Origin: Maniola hyperantus
Lineage: Eukaryota > Arthropoda > Insecta > Lepidoptera > Nymphalidae
Reading direction: 5' to 3'
DNA: 64,000 bases
NCBI RefSeq assembly: GCF_902806685.2
Contig: NC_048548.1
Location: 12,612,557-12,676,556 of the forward strand
This document shows, piece by piece, positions 1 through 9,124 of this stretch. The number at the start of each line of letters is the position of its first letter. The stretch's first letter is position 1. The position numbers and the translations under genes were made by a program. The notes beneath the pieces are model-generated. The model searched no databases. It was given only the letters and a program-made list of their open reading frames with translations, and had not been told where the DNA came from.

Positions 1-1241
1 GCACCCCCTTTACTGCCCCCTATCCCAATGGATGGTATTGTACTCTATAGCAACCCCATAAGATATTCCATCAGCTCGAAACTTCAGTCTAGTGCTGACG
101 TTACTAAAATGGCGGTCACGCGCATAAGCAATTTGCGGGACTTATAAATGTACACATTTCGAATTTCACCTTGTTGAACTACCATGTTATGACACGTGTG
201 TGTGTGTGTGTGTATTATGGCTTTAATTTGCTGGATGCTCCCTGTAATATAGTGCCCGTATATTGACTTTACGGCTTATTGAACTAAGGAGGAATTTGGC
301 CTACGACACTAGATGCTACCACTAATGCCGGTTCAGCGCCGCATCACGTCAACCTTTTTTCCTCATTTCTGAAGGCCCATTCTTTCCGTTATGATAAAGA
401 CCGCGATGTAAAAGTAAGTACCGCCAGTGAAGTTATAAAGCGGATATTTTACGAGCTCATATTCAGCCGGGGCGCTTAAACTTTAATATCTGCCATATTG
501 GACACGCGCAGTTTAGATAGCCGAGTTTTAATGGGGGCATATAAAATTTAATTTTATTCATATTCGGACACTTTGCTAGTTATTTTGGAATGGAACTTCT
601 TGTGTGGCCTAGTTTGGGATTTTTCAAAAGATAAGATCAAGTTTTAAAAGAGAATGTATAGGAATTTGAGTTGATAAAGGCATTTACGTGCATTATAAGA
701 GTTATACGAAACTGATTTCTGGCACTATATTGAAGATTAAAAGTTTAGGAAAGTGCTGAAGAGTTCTTATTTTGCTGGTAAACTTTGGTCGTAGGTGGTT
801 GCTAACTCAAGGGGACTTCTCTAGGAACGTAAATAATTATGGATGCGTTCAAAAATAAAATATTTTTTAATGCGTTCTGTTATGCAAATGTTATATTTTT
901 GAAGACTATTATTATAATTCACTCAGCTTTTAAAAAAAAACTGATAGTATCAAACAATTACATTAACAACGTAGGTACTACATTTTGGCAATAATTTCAT
1001 CTTCTGATTTTTCAAAGTCCAAAATGACCATCATCCTTTAAACAATAGGCTCGCATGCTCGCGACTGGCAGCTAAAGTCACAAAGTTTGACGGCTCAAAC
1101 TGTCAAACTGTGTCTGTCCTTTTCATATTATATTAGTAAGAAGAGGATGTGAATACGCTAAAATTTAGGTGTGCTCAGAATCAGTACCGCGTGCCTCCTA
1201 TGAATATTATTGGTACAAATAGTGTTCTGCTTTTGTTCCAG
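1..1241. other. AT-rich upstream DNA, no gene recognised
   Basis: No convincing coding exon was seen on either strand. The stretch holds a short (GT)n tract near 199-213. At about 1085-1170 there is a fragment related, in opposite orientation, to the inverted-repeat element at 53768-54012 (shared words around 'AAAAGGACAGA' and 'CTAAAATTTAG'). Confidence 0.5.
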
Positions 1242-1318
1242 ATGTGTTCCCGGTAAAGGCGTGTATCTTTAGTCATACACAAGATGGCATCGTAGGGGGC
1301 GGAATATCATTCGTAGCG
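1242..1318 (+). other. Possible 5' untranslated exon of tweety
   Basis: A 77-base block is bounded by a good acceptor (TTTTGTTCCAG) and a consensus donor (GCG|GTAAGT). It has no long open frame, only two very short ATG-initiated frames (4 and 3 codons). The first coding exon of tweety at 2528 begins with an acceptor, so at least one upstream noncoding exon must exist and this is the best candidate seen. It could also be chance or belong to another transcript. Confidence 0.35.
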
Positions 1319-1869
1319 GTAAGTCAATTTCAAACCATTTTTATTTTTCATTCCTGGGATTATTGGGAGATTGGCTCATAGAGTTTGTATCGAATTTTGT
1401 CACACGGCGAGATTATCGCCGCGATTTCTCGTTCGTGGAGATGGGGCCTTAGACTTTAGTCTTCTTCCTTACTTTACTTCACAACGAATATATGAACACA
1501 GTCGCCAGCGTATGCTGGTTTAGTGGTTTCGTATGATAAATGAAAGTTATTCATCAATCAAATAGATCATAGAGTTCTTTGATGCCAGCGCGATATTTAA
1601 TATTTCCCTTGTAGACGACGCAGACGGCGTAGAATTAAAACTTTGATAAAGATCATGTTTATTTGTTTGTAAATGTCGTTTTATTGCCAGATGTTCCTCC
1701 AGCAGATATTAATAATACGTTTCGCATTTCTTTATTTATTTAATTTATCAGACACATAATAAAAGATTATGACAATAATCAGGCCATGAATTATAAAAAC
1801 TAGTCACTATCCAAATGAATAAAGTGTGCCCGCCTCTAGGCAAGTAAAGTTAGTAATTCATTTGCTCGT

Positions 1870-2307
1870 AATTCTATACGTTTTTATAATAAGCTTCCAG
1901 AAAACATATTGGAGATGTCTCTCAACAAGTTTTTTCAAGAAAACTTTGAAGTTTTCATAAAACATAAACTACTTAATTGAAAAATCCTATTACAATGTAA
2001 AGGATTATTTAAATGATAAGCAAGCTTGAGAATGAGTTGCTTAACGGCTTTGTGATAGTTATAATACTTAAGTTTAATTTATTATTTTGTAAAGTGGTGA
2101 TAATAAAAAGAATACCTGGCCGAGTTTGTTGTGGGCTCTTCTCAGACCTGGGCGCGTTTGGAACCCTCGTAGCTTTAGTTTTAAGTTTGCGTAATAATTG
2201 TCACCACTATATCTTACAAATCCAACGAGTGACTATCGAAAAGAGTAATTTTTGAATAAATCATTTCACTTGACTTTGACTTTGACTTTGACTTTGACTT
2301 TGACTTT
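1870..2307 (+). mobile_element. LINE 3' end with (TTTGAC)n tail
   Basis: Around 1873-1978 a degraded frame reads like the last residues of a lepidopteran LINE reverse transcriptase ('FYNK-PENI', then 'LNKFF', with a frameshift before 'YYNVKDYLND'). A 3' untranslated region follows and ends in about six TTTGAC repeats at 2271-2307. The same 3' region recurs in reverse at 20695-20890 and 62590-62950, which supports a 5'-truncated retroposed family. Confidence 0.6.
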
Positions 2308-2548
2308 GTGTACTTCTGTACACTTCTGCATTATTAAGTGACAGGCTAACCTAATGCTATAGCTGCGTTAACTTAAATTATTTACAGGTTAATATTACTT
2401 TTTACTTTATATGCAACTAACAAATTTTACAAAAACATTGTGGCCTTTATGAACTCGCCCAGTGAGCAACGGAACAGGTCGATGTGACTCAGCTTGCGAG
2501 AAGTAACATTGGTGTTGTTGGTTGCAGACGAGCTGGTGAGCGGCGGGC

Positions 2549-2683
2549 ATGGGCGCGGCGGGCCCGTCGGACGAGTACACGCCGCCGCGGCTGGCGCGGC
2601 TGCTGCACGCGCTGCCGCACATCAACGTGACGCTGCACCGCGTCAACGACACCTTCGCGCCCAACTCGCCCATATACCTAGAG
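2549..2683 (+). CDS. tty: tweety coding exon 1
   Basis: Residues 1-45, ending phase 0 at GAG|GTATCT. The exon itself begins at 2528 after TTGGTTGCAG. It holds the family's amphipathic N-terminal block and a sequon at N26. Confidence 0.9.
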
Positions 2684-5600
2684 GTATCTGACACATCTTT
2701 TCCTAGCGACGACCTCCCTGGCGCAGTGGTAAACGCTGTGGTCTTATAAGCGGGAGGTCTCGAGTTCCAATCGCGGCAGGGGAAATTAGAAATTTTATAA
2801 TTTCCAAATTTTTCTGGTCTGCGCGCGGGGTGATTCTCTAACTCAGTTTCTAACACTGAATGATAGCCACCGAGCTCATTTTTTAATCCGTTGAAGGTTT
2901 TCTACGAAAAAATATTTTAATATCACCCAGGGAAGCAGCAATGTAAAACCAAACAACCTCCGTGGCTATCATTTAGTGTTAGACACTGAGTTAGCGATTC
3001 ACCTAGCTGGTCTGGTGGGAGGCTTCGGCAGTGGCTAGTTACCACCCTACTGGCAAAGCGATTTAGCGTTCTTGTACGATGCCGTGTAGAAACCAAAGGG
3101 GTGTGGGTTTAATAAAAACTGCCATACACCTTCTAGGTTAACCCGCTTTCATCTTAGACTGCATAATCACTTACCACCAGGTGAGATTGCAGTCAAGGCC
3201 TAACTTGTATCTGAATAAAAAAGGCTTCCTCGGAAATCAAGACTAAGTCATCGTCAAGGTCCAATACCCCTACATATGTCTTCTTTAATTCATTTTCGTA
3301 TTGAAAAACTTTTCGACTTCTTGCCTTGATTTTCCGCGCTCTCCAAAAATGTGTAAAAAGTAATCTTCGACTCAACTGGTTACAGAGCTTGGGGATCCTC
3401 GGCTCCATACCTGGCGCATGGCTCATCCTGACCCTGACGGTGTTGCTCATATATTTGCTCACGAGATGCTGTGACAGGAAACAGAGGCCTCCGAGGAGTA
3501 TCACCGCACTCAAGGTACGATATGGTTGATCAGCTATTTATATTATGGGCTGATCATATTTCGCTATCAGCGAGATTAGAAAAAGTGTATTGCTGGAATT
3601 ATAACCTAGAAATGATAATTCAAAAGTAGGGACCTGAAGTTGCAGTTACAAAAATCCAGGAGAATGATTTTTTTTCGGATCAGACTGGGCTAAGATGATG
3701 AACTTAATTTTAACGTGTCCTTCGCCGTAGTATTAACCAACAGGTATGCTGCTGAACGAAGGTCTCCTGCAAGGATCTTCACAGAATACGGTCTTGTGCC
3801 GTTTGTCCAGCTGCTCCAAGCTACTGGTTTAAGATCGTCCATGCGCCACCATTTTGGTGTACCATATAAAGAGTTCAGTCACTTCAGCTTCGCAATTCTA
3901 AGCTATGTCGGTTACTCTGTTTCTCATACGAATCTCTTCATTTCTGTATCGGGTAGGCATACTCTGAGCATAGATGTATCCATTTCTTTAATTATAGTGT
4001 CATGGTGTCTCCTTGATTGCAGATAACGTTGATGATATTGTCGGTGCTATGTTGTGGGGCGATCGGCATTGGGTTGTTCGGCAACGACGACCTCCACAAT
4101 GCGATGCTGCAGAGCATCCAGGCAGGCAACAGCCTTGCACAGCTAGTCAACACTGTAAAGAATCAGGTACGAATAGAATAGAATAGAATAGAATGTTTTT
4201 TTATTCATGTAAACTTTTTAAAAGTGCTTATGAATAGTCAGGTAGTTTTAATTTACCACTGGTTCGGAATGCCGTTCCTACCGAGAAGAACCAGCAAGAA
4301 ACTACGTTCAGGAGTCTTCAACTCGGTCGCCAGTTGCAATGCCGCATCCAAACTGCAATCAATCTAAAGCTGTCAAATAACAAGTATATTTCGAGATTGG
4401 CGAAAAAGGAGATCCAAAAAATAGCTAGGTTTATGCAAGTGGACCTCAAACTGTTAAAAATATGGCTAGATTTTGAAGGATACCACAGAAGGGCAGTTGA
4501 TGGCATCATGGAAATATCTTAAATACCTTAAAATGAAATGAGAAATGGGTAATGAATTTCAAACAATTTCCATCATCAACTTAAAACTTAAAAGCAAACA
4601 TCAATAATTGCTTCGTTTAAATTTTGTCAGGACACATTCCTTCGTGGGAAGGTTCTGGGTAGTCAAGGGCTATCTTGTATCAGAATTTAAAAAATCTTCA
4701 TGTGTCCTCCTGACTTTGAGAAAAGCATCATATGACATCAATTAAACCGAATTCCGCATGTTTGAGATGAGATGTCTGCTGGACTTTAAAAGCAGTCTTG
4801 ACAGCATCATCAGTTAATTTAACACATTTTCAGAAGTTCCATTGTTTCTATTACAGTCAAGTATTCTAGAAGAAGCCATGGGATCCAGAGCAAGAGCTCC
4901 TCTAGCACGTCTAGCGGACGCATTAGACGCCCCTGTAGCTAACCAGACTGCCTTGGGCACTCTACTAAGGGCATTGTCTGCTTTGAGGAACAACGCCAGT
5001 GCGGCTGCCTCCGCCGCTGACAACCTCCGCAGGCCGCTGGCTGCGCTGAACCTGGACGCTTTTATGAAGGTAAGTGTTCTATAAGTGTCTGTAGGACCTT
5101 GGACGCTAACCCCTAACTGATGAACTGGACGCTCATGTTGCCAACCAGACTGCCTTGGACACTTTACTAAGACTGTCCACTTTGAGGAACGATGCGGCTG
5201 ATTATTTTTCTCATTATTCTCACATACATACTAGCTACGACTAGTACTGTACATACATTACGCAAACACAATACTGTCTGAACCGTCTGGTACCACACGA
5301 CCATACGACTGACTGCTCTAGGATTCGCTAGCAGGCGACTTAGGAATAAAAATTGCTTATCGATTTTTATACGAATTTAGCCTCTTACGCGTTTTTACGA
5401 AGGTAAGCGCTTTCGAAAAATCTGCACGACCTTTGATATTAGCTCATCGAGCAAACGTATTAATACAACCACCACCAAACTATCTTGGGCACTTTACTGA
5501 GAGCTTAAAACAACGTCAGTGTGACTGCCTCCGCCGCTGAAAACTTTCGCTGCTGAACCTGACACTCTTTTTTTTTTTAATTTTATTTTTATAACAAGCG

Positions 5601-8600
5601 TAGGTACACCAAATATTTACATTATTTTGTTCTCGCCAAACTGGTGAGCCAGTTTGTTGGCGAGCTGGCGCTCCTTAAAAATAACTAGAATCTACGTATT
5701 AAATTGTACTTATGTATGTAAATTTATATTCTAACTTATAAACTTATACTTAGACTAGCTTATGCTCGCGACTTCGTCCGCGTGGACTACACAAATTTCA
5801 AACCCCTATTTCACCCCCTTAGGAGTTGAATTTTCAAAAACCCTTTCTTAGCGGATGCCTACGTCATAATGACTATCTGCATGCCAAATTTCAGCCCGAT
5901 CCGTCCAGTAGTTTGAGCTGTGCGTTGATAGATCAGTCAGTCAGTCAGTCAGTCAGTCAGTCACCTTTTCCTTTTATATATTTAGATTAAGGATTGATCG
6001 CTGCAGCGAATTGAACGCTTCAGAGATCAATCCTACTAAACTAAAATTCGCAGGTATCATCTAATAAATAAATGAATTGTGTACGTTTCAGCGGCTGTGG
6101 GTGTGGGAGGCCGCGCGGTGGGCGGGCGGCATGGCGGGCTGGTGCTGCGGCGGCGCGGTGTGCGTGGCGTTGTTGGCCGCCGCCGCGCGACGCTCGCGAC
6201 GCGCTCTGCTTTTATTATGCGTGAGTAAATAACGTCACATTCTTTAGTTATAATCAAAACATGTGTAGGAGGAGTCCAATTAAGGCAGCAATAAGTCAAT
6301 GATACTGTAGTCATATTTTTGTCGGGATTCGAGTTGTTGACTATAATAATTTTCAATGTAATTTTTAAAAATTCTGATATAAGTTAGCCCTTGACGGCGA
6401 TCTCACCTGATTGTAAGGAATGATGCAATCGTAGGATGGAAGAGGGCTAACTCGGAAGTTTCATTAAGCCCATACCCCTAGATCGGTGTCTACACGGCAT
6501 TGTACCTAAATAGCTTGGCGGCAGGGCTTTGTCAGCTAGCCACGGCCGAAGCCTCCAAAGTCGCACCAGGCAATTGTAGATAGATTGATTGTTTGCAGGT
6601 ATGTGCGCTGGGAGCGCTAGTGGCGTGCTGGGCGGCGGGCGCGGCGCTGGCGGCGGGCGCGGTGGCGGCGGCCGACGCCTGCCAGGACCCCGCGCGAGCC
6701 CTGGCCCTACACGCACCGCACAGACTACCCGTCGATGTGAGTATTGTCCGTTCACTATAACTTGACCCTTGCCGTCAAGTTGGCACTGTTGCTTAGTTTG
6801 CTTTATTGCTTAGAACTTAAAGTTGCGACGACAGCGGATCCTTAGCCCGTATTGTTCTATCTTTCACTGTCATAGAATTACTTCTCTTCATTGCAGATGG
6901 TCCACTACTACCTGTCGTGCAAGGTGTCTCGCGAGAACGTGCTGACCGCAGAACTGCGGAACGCGCAGCGCGCGGTCGTGGCGGTCCGACAAGCGCTCGC
7001 CGTGCTGTCGCGAGGCGCGCCGCAGCTTTTCAATGATCCTGGTATGTTTGTTGAGACAGACTTATTTGCAGATGGTCAATTTGAAAGTTTCATTGACAAA
7101 TAGATTAAATATGGCGCGTGTGTTCTCAAAATGGCTATATTTTATTTCATCAGGACTTCAGCCAGCACTGGGCGCGCTGGGGGCGGGCACGGGCGAGGCG
7201 GAGCGCGCGCTGGTGTCGCTCAGCGGAGCCCTGGAGTGTCGGATGGCGCGAGCGTACTTCGTGACCGCCGCGAGAGCCGCTTGCGATGGTGGACTGCAAG
7301 TATGTGTCCTGCTGTCTATCATCATGATCGTCAATGCTATTTCAATTTTTTTTCAAAGTCGTGCATAAGCTAGTTTAAAACTATTTTTCACTTTCCAGGC
7401 GCTGTCGCTTCAGCTGCTGGCGGCCATTTTGGCGGGATTTTTGTTCACCGCTATCGTTCTAGTCGATTCTCATGCTTGGATCTACATTAATACTAAGTGA
7501 GTTTCTTATCCTCACCTTCTGTCACCTTTTTGTGTGACACCCTCATACTAGAGCATTGCGTTTTTCACATTCACATTTATTTGTTTGGGGCTGGTGAGAT
7601 TCAATCGAACTCTATCGGTACCATTATTATGGAAAGTAGAAACATTTAAACGTTTAAATGTTTCTACTTTCGAAAACTTATTTTTCGAAAACAATTGGCC
7701 TAATTGATCTTTGGGAATTCCATAGAGATAAACGAAATGTAGCGATACAATGTTTGGAACAGGTCATAGAATAGAATAGAAATTATTTGCTGAATATGAG
7801 TACATGGGATGTTTACAATAAATTATAACTTCATATTCTACTATATATCTAGCATGCAAATATTTAATACTCATCAGGATATCTATGCAGATAATCCTGA
7901 TGAGATTTTAATTATTATTGGTAGATGATAAATTATTGTAATGTAGCATGATATATGACACTACCTGATTCTAACCCCTAGATTTGGAATTTGGATATGT
8001 ACAATTGTACAGTAACTATTTTTGGCCGGTTTACAACTTTGATTGTAATTTGTTCCAGGCGTAGTGTATCCGGGGAAGAACAGGCTCCGTTCTTATCCAC
8101 GGGCAGTGGGGGCTCTCGGACCCTGCCCAGGCCGGCTCCATTCCCTAACGGGAAACCCCCCTCATATAGTGCCGCGGTTCAGCTCATGGACCTTGCTGAG
8201 CGGGACCGGGATCGTGAACGACCAAGGTAAGTTTGTGGCGTCTTCACATATTGACACTAAATGACGTTATTTCAATTTGTACTTCTACGAAAGATTATAC
8301 AGGTATCACGCGTTGCGAGCACGTGACGAAGTAATTTGGAAAGAACAGACTAGATGGCGCTATAGGTATCAATAATGACTCACTATAAAGCCAAAATCGC
8401 CCTAACGAAGATTTTCTATGAAAAGGTACAATGTATGAAACAGCTGGGTCTCCAGGCTTTTCACTAGCCCGGAGAAAGATTTCCTATTGCTACGGTTAAG
8501 CCTACATGACCTGCTACACTCTGTCCAGGCTGGTGCCTTTCCCTAACAGGAAACCCCTCGTATGGTGCTGTGGTTTAGCTTATGAACCTCGCGGACCGGG

Positions 8601-9124
8601 GTCGGGATCGGTAAGTTAATTCACAGAACGAGTCACAATTAGAGTCGATTTGGGCGTTTTTTGCAGGCTTTAAGACGGTTAATAGCACTCAGTGCGGTAC
8701 TGGCCAAGATGATTAGCGATAATGGTCAGAACTATGTTGGCGCTGTTTACACATCTTTTTCGATGATGCCCCATACATTCATTGATATTATCTCTAAATC
8801 TTATGGATTAGTAAATAAGGTATCCATGCGGTAAAGAAACTACACTTCAACAAGTTTCAACTTTTTCGGTGTCCGTTGTGTTCGTTTCCATTGCAATCGT
8901 TTCATCAGAAGTTAAAATGAAAACATTTTGTTTTCAGATCTCGTATGTCGGGTAGCGCCACGCTGGGACGAGCGAGCGGAGGCAGCGCTGGTCTTGGAGG
9001 TGGCTTGGGTGGCGGCTTGGGCGCGTTAAGTGGCTCGCACACTCTCGGGCGCGCGCCTCACAACGGCAAATACGCCACACTCAGCAAGCAGTGCAAGACG
9101 CTCGAGAGCAACGACTTCTACTGA
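2549..9124 (+). CDS. tty: tweety family (TTYH) membrane protein, 11 coding exons
   Basis: Joining 2549-2683, 3386-3514, 4023-4166, 4857-5069, 6092-6220, 6599-6736, 6897-7041, 7154-7299, 7399-7496, 8059-8226 and 8938-9124 gives a 543-residue frame with every junction GT-AG and phase-consistent. It matches the tweety family in order: the N-terminal 'LLHALPHINVTLHRVN' block, the 'GILGSIPG' and 'LLTRCCDR' first membrane segment, 'GLFGNDDLHN' after the second, a long extracellular loop with glycosylation sequons (N165, N182), two more membrane segments in exons 5-6, a second loop with conserved cysteines, and a fifth segment in exon 9. The length fits the family (about 450-550 aa). Family members are plasma-membrane proteins linked to anion conductance and lipid handling. 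The cytoplasmic tail contains 'KPPSYSAAVQLMDLA'. Whether this is the orthologue of fly tweety or tweety-2 was not decided. The ATG at 2549 is chosen because family homology starts there, 22 bases after an acceptor. Confidence 0.93.
2707..3222 (+). mobile_element. tRNA-derived SINE split by a nested MITE
   Basis: The head carries RNA polymerase III-like boxes: an A box (CTGGCGCAGTGG) and a weaker B box (AGTTCCAATC). The body and the A-rich end near 3215 match the minus-strand full-length copy at 57957-58306. The SINE is interrupted at 2822-3006 by a separate inverted-repeat element. Confidence 0.75.
2822..3006. mobile_element. 185-bp inverted-repeat DNA element (hAT-like MITE)
   Basis: Arms of about 45 bp are inverted: left GGTGATTCTCTAACTCAG, right complement GGTGAATCGCTAACTCAG, continuing through 'ACTxAATGATAGCCAC'. 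The element is flanked by an exact 8-base duplication, CTGGTCTG, at 2814-2821 and 3007-3014. Removing it restores the SINE. An 8-base target duplication is typical of hAT elements, but the termini are not diagnostic. Confidence 0.75.
3386..3514 (+). CDS. tty: tweety coding exon 2 (first membrane segment)
   Basis: Residues 46-88, phase 0 at both ends (TTACAG| and CTCAAG|GTACGA). It contains 'GILGSIPGAW', a long hydrophobic run and 'YLLTRCCDRK', the strongest family signature in the gene. Confidence 0.93.
3725..4021 (-). mobile_element. RTE-type LINE ORF remnant in tweety intron
   Basis: Read on the minus strand, this resembles the 3' part of an RTE reverse transcriptase and its 3' end. The phrase at about 3900-3990 is shared with 19960-20060. 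The remnant runs up to the acceptor of tweety exon 3. Confidence 0.5.
4023..4166 (+). CDS. tty: tweety coding exon 3 (second membrane segment)
   Basis: Residues 89-136, phase 0. It contains a hydrophobic segment followed by 'GLFGNDDLHNAML', conserved in the family at the start of the first extracellular loop. Donor CAG|GTACGA. Confidence 0.93.
4165..4320 (-). mobile_element. LINE 3' tail with (GAATA)n
   Basis: A run of TAGAA repeats at about 4168-4194 adjoins 'TTCGGAATGCCGTTCC' and 'GAAGAACCAGCAAGAAAC'. The opposite-orientation copy is at 38535-38660. The simple repeat at the low end marks the 3' terminus of a minus-strand insertion. Confidence 0.5.
4857..5069 (+). CDS. tty: tweety coding exon 4 (first extracellular loop)
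   Basis: Residues 137-207, phase 0, acceptor TATTACAG and donor AAG|GTAAGT. It encodes the 'PVANQTALGTLL' region and 'NNASAAASAADNLRRPL', with sequons at N165 and N182. Two decayed partial copies follow in the next intron. Confidence 0.92.
5122..5200 (+). pseudogene. Decayed partial duplicate 1 of tweety exon 4
   Basis: About 79 bases align with the middle of exon 4, including 'CCAACCAGACTGCCTTGG', 'ACTTTACTAAG' and 'CTTTGAGGAAC'. It has base changes and a small deletion, and no splice sites, so it is not a usable exon. Confidence 0.75.
5466..5570 (+). pseudogene. Decayed partial duplicate 2 of tweety exon 4
   Basis: A second copy aligns with the centre and 3' half of exon 4: 'CTTGGGCACTTTACT', 'ACAACGTCAGTG', 'GACTGCCTCCGCCGCTGA', 'GCTGAACCTG'. 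It has lost about 15-20 internal bases and is out of frame. Confidence 0.75.
5753..5987 (+). mobile_element. Helitron-like element with TCAG microsatellite
   Basis: It starts CTAGCTTATGCTCGCGAC and runs through conserved words (TTCGTCCGCG, TTTCTTAGCGGATGCC, GATCCGTCCAGTAG) into about seven TCAG repeats, then CCTTTTATATATTTAGA. Read in reverse it begins TCTAAATATATAAAAGG and ends CTAG, as in lepidopteran microsatellite-associated Helitrons. The family name is tentative. Confidence 0.6.
6092..6220 (+). CDS. tty: tweety coding exon 5 (third membrane segment)
   Basis: Residues 208-250, phase 0, donor TGC|GTGAGT. It is GC-rich and encodes a Trp-rich start and an Ala/Leu/Cys-rich membrane segment followed by basic residues. 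Confidence 0.88.
6385..6580 (-). mobile_element. SINE tail fragment, same family as 57957-58306
   Basis: It shares 'TTAGCCCTTGAC', 'GATCTCACCTG', 'GTCTACACGGCAT' and 'AGCCACGGCCGAAGCCTCC' with the full-length copy in the same orientation. The tRNA-like head is missing. Confidence 0.7.
6599..6736 (+). CDS. tty: tweety coding exon 6 (fourth membrane segment)
   Basis: Residues 251-296, phase 0, acceptor GTTTGCAG and donor GAT|GTGAGT. An Ala/Gly-rich hydrophobic segment is followed by 'ADACQDP', whose cysteine matches the conserved second-loop cysteine of the family. Confidence 0.9.
6897..7041 (+). CDS. tty: tweety coding exon 7 (second extracellular loop)
   Basis: Residues 297-344 plus one base (phase 1), donor CTG|GTATGT. 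It starts 'MVHYYLSCKV', with the second conserved loop cysteine. Confidence 0.9.
7154..7299 (+). CDS. tty: tweety coding exon 8 (second loop, distal)
   Basis: It completes the split Gly codon and encodes residues 346-393, phase 1 to phase 0. Contains 'LECRM' and 'AACDGGLQ', two more loop cysteines. The donor is CAA|GTATGT. Confidence 0.9.
7399..7496 (+). CDS. tty: tweety coding exon 9 (fifth membrane segment)
   Basis: Residues 394-425 plus two bases (phase 2), donor TAA|GTGAGT. The hydrophobic run ends 'VLVDSHAWIYI', as expected for the last membrane helix. Confidence 0.9.
7632..7671. repeat. Perfect 40-bp palindrome in tweety intron 9
   Basis: GAAAGTAGAAACATTTAAAC is followed directly, with no spacer, by its exact reverse complement. 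The rest of the intron (7497-8058) shows nothing else recognisable. Confidence 0.9.
8059..8226 (+). CDS. tty: tweety coding exon 10 (cytoplasmic tail)
   Basis: Residues 427-481 with split codons at both ends (phase 2 to phase 2). It encodes a Ser/Gly/Pro-rich tail with 'GKPPSYSAAVQLMDLAE' and a charged end. Donor AAG|GTAAGT. A decayed copy lies at 8525-8625. Confidence 0.9.
8525..8625 (+). pseudogene. Decayed duplicate of tweety exon 10 with its donor
   Basis: It aligns with the 3' half of exon 10: 'CCAGGCTGGTGCC', 'TTCCCTAAC.GGAAACCCC', 'GCTTATG.ACCT', 'GGACCGGGGTCGGGATCG', then GTAAGTT and 'TTCAC' as in the parent. About two bases lost after the CCCC run break the frame. Confidence 0.75.
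8938..9124 (+). CDS. tty: tweety coding exon 11 with TGA stop
   Basis: It completes an Arg codon and encodes residues 483-543, Gly/Ser-rich, ending 'KYATLSKQCKTLES' before 'NDFY' and TGA at 9122-9124. The exon appears to continue to a strong donor at 9158|9159 (CAG|GTTAGT), which lies after the stop. Confidence 0.88.
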
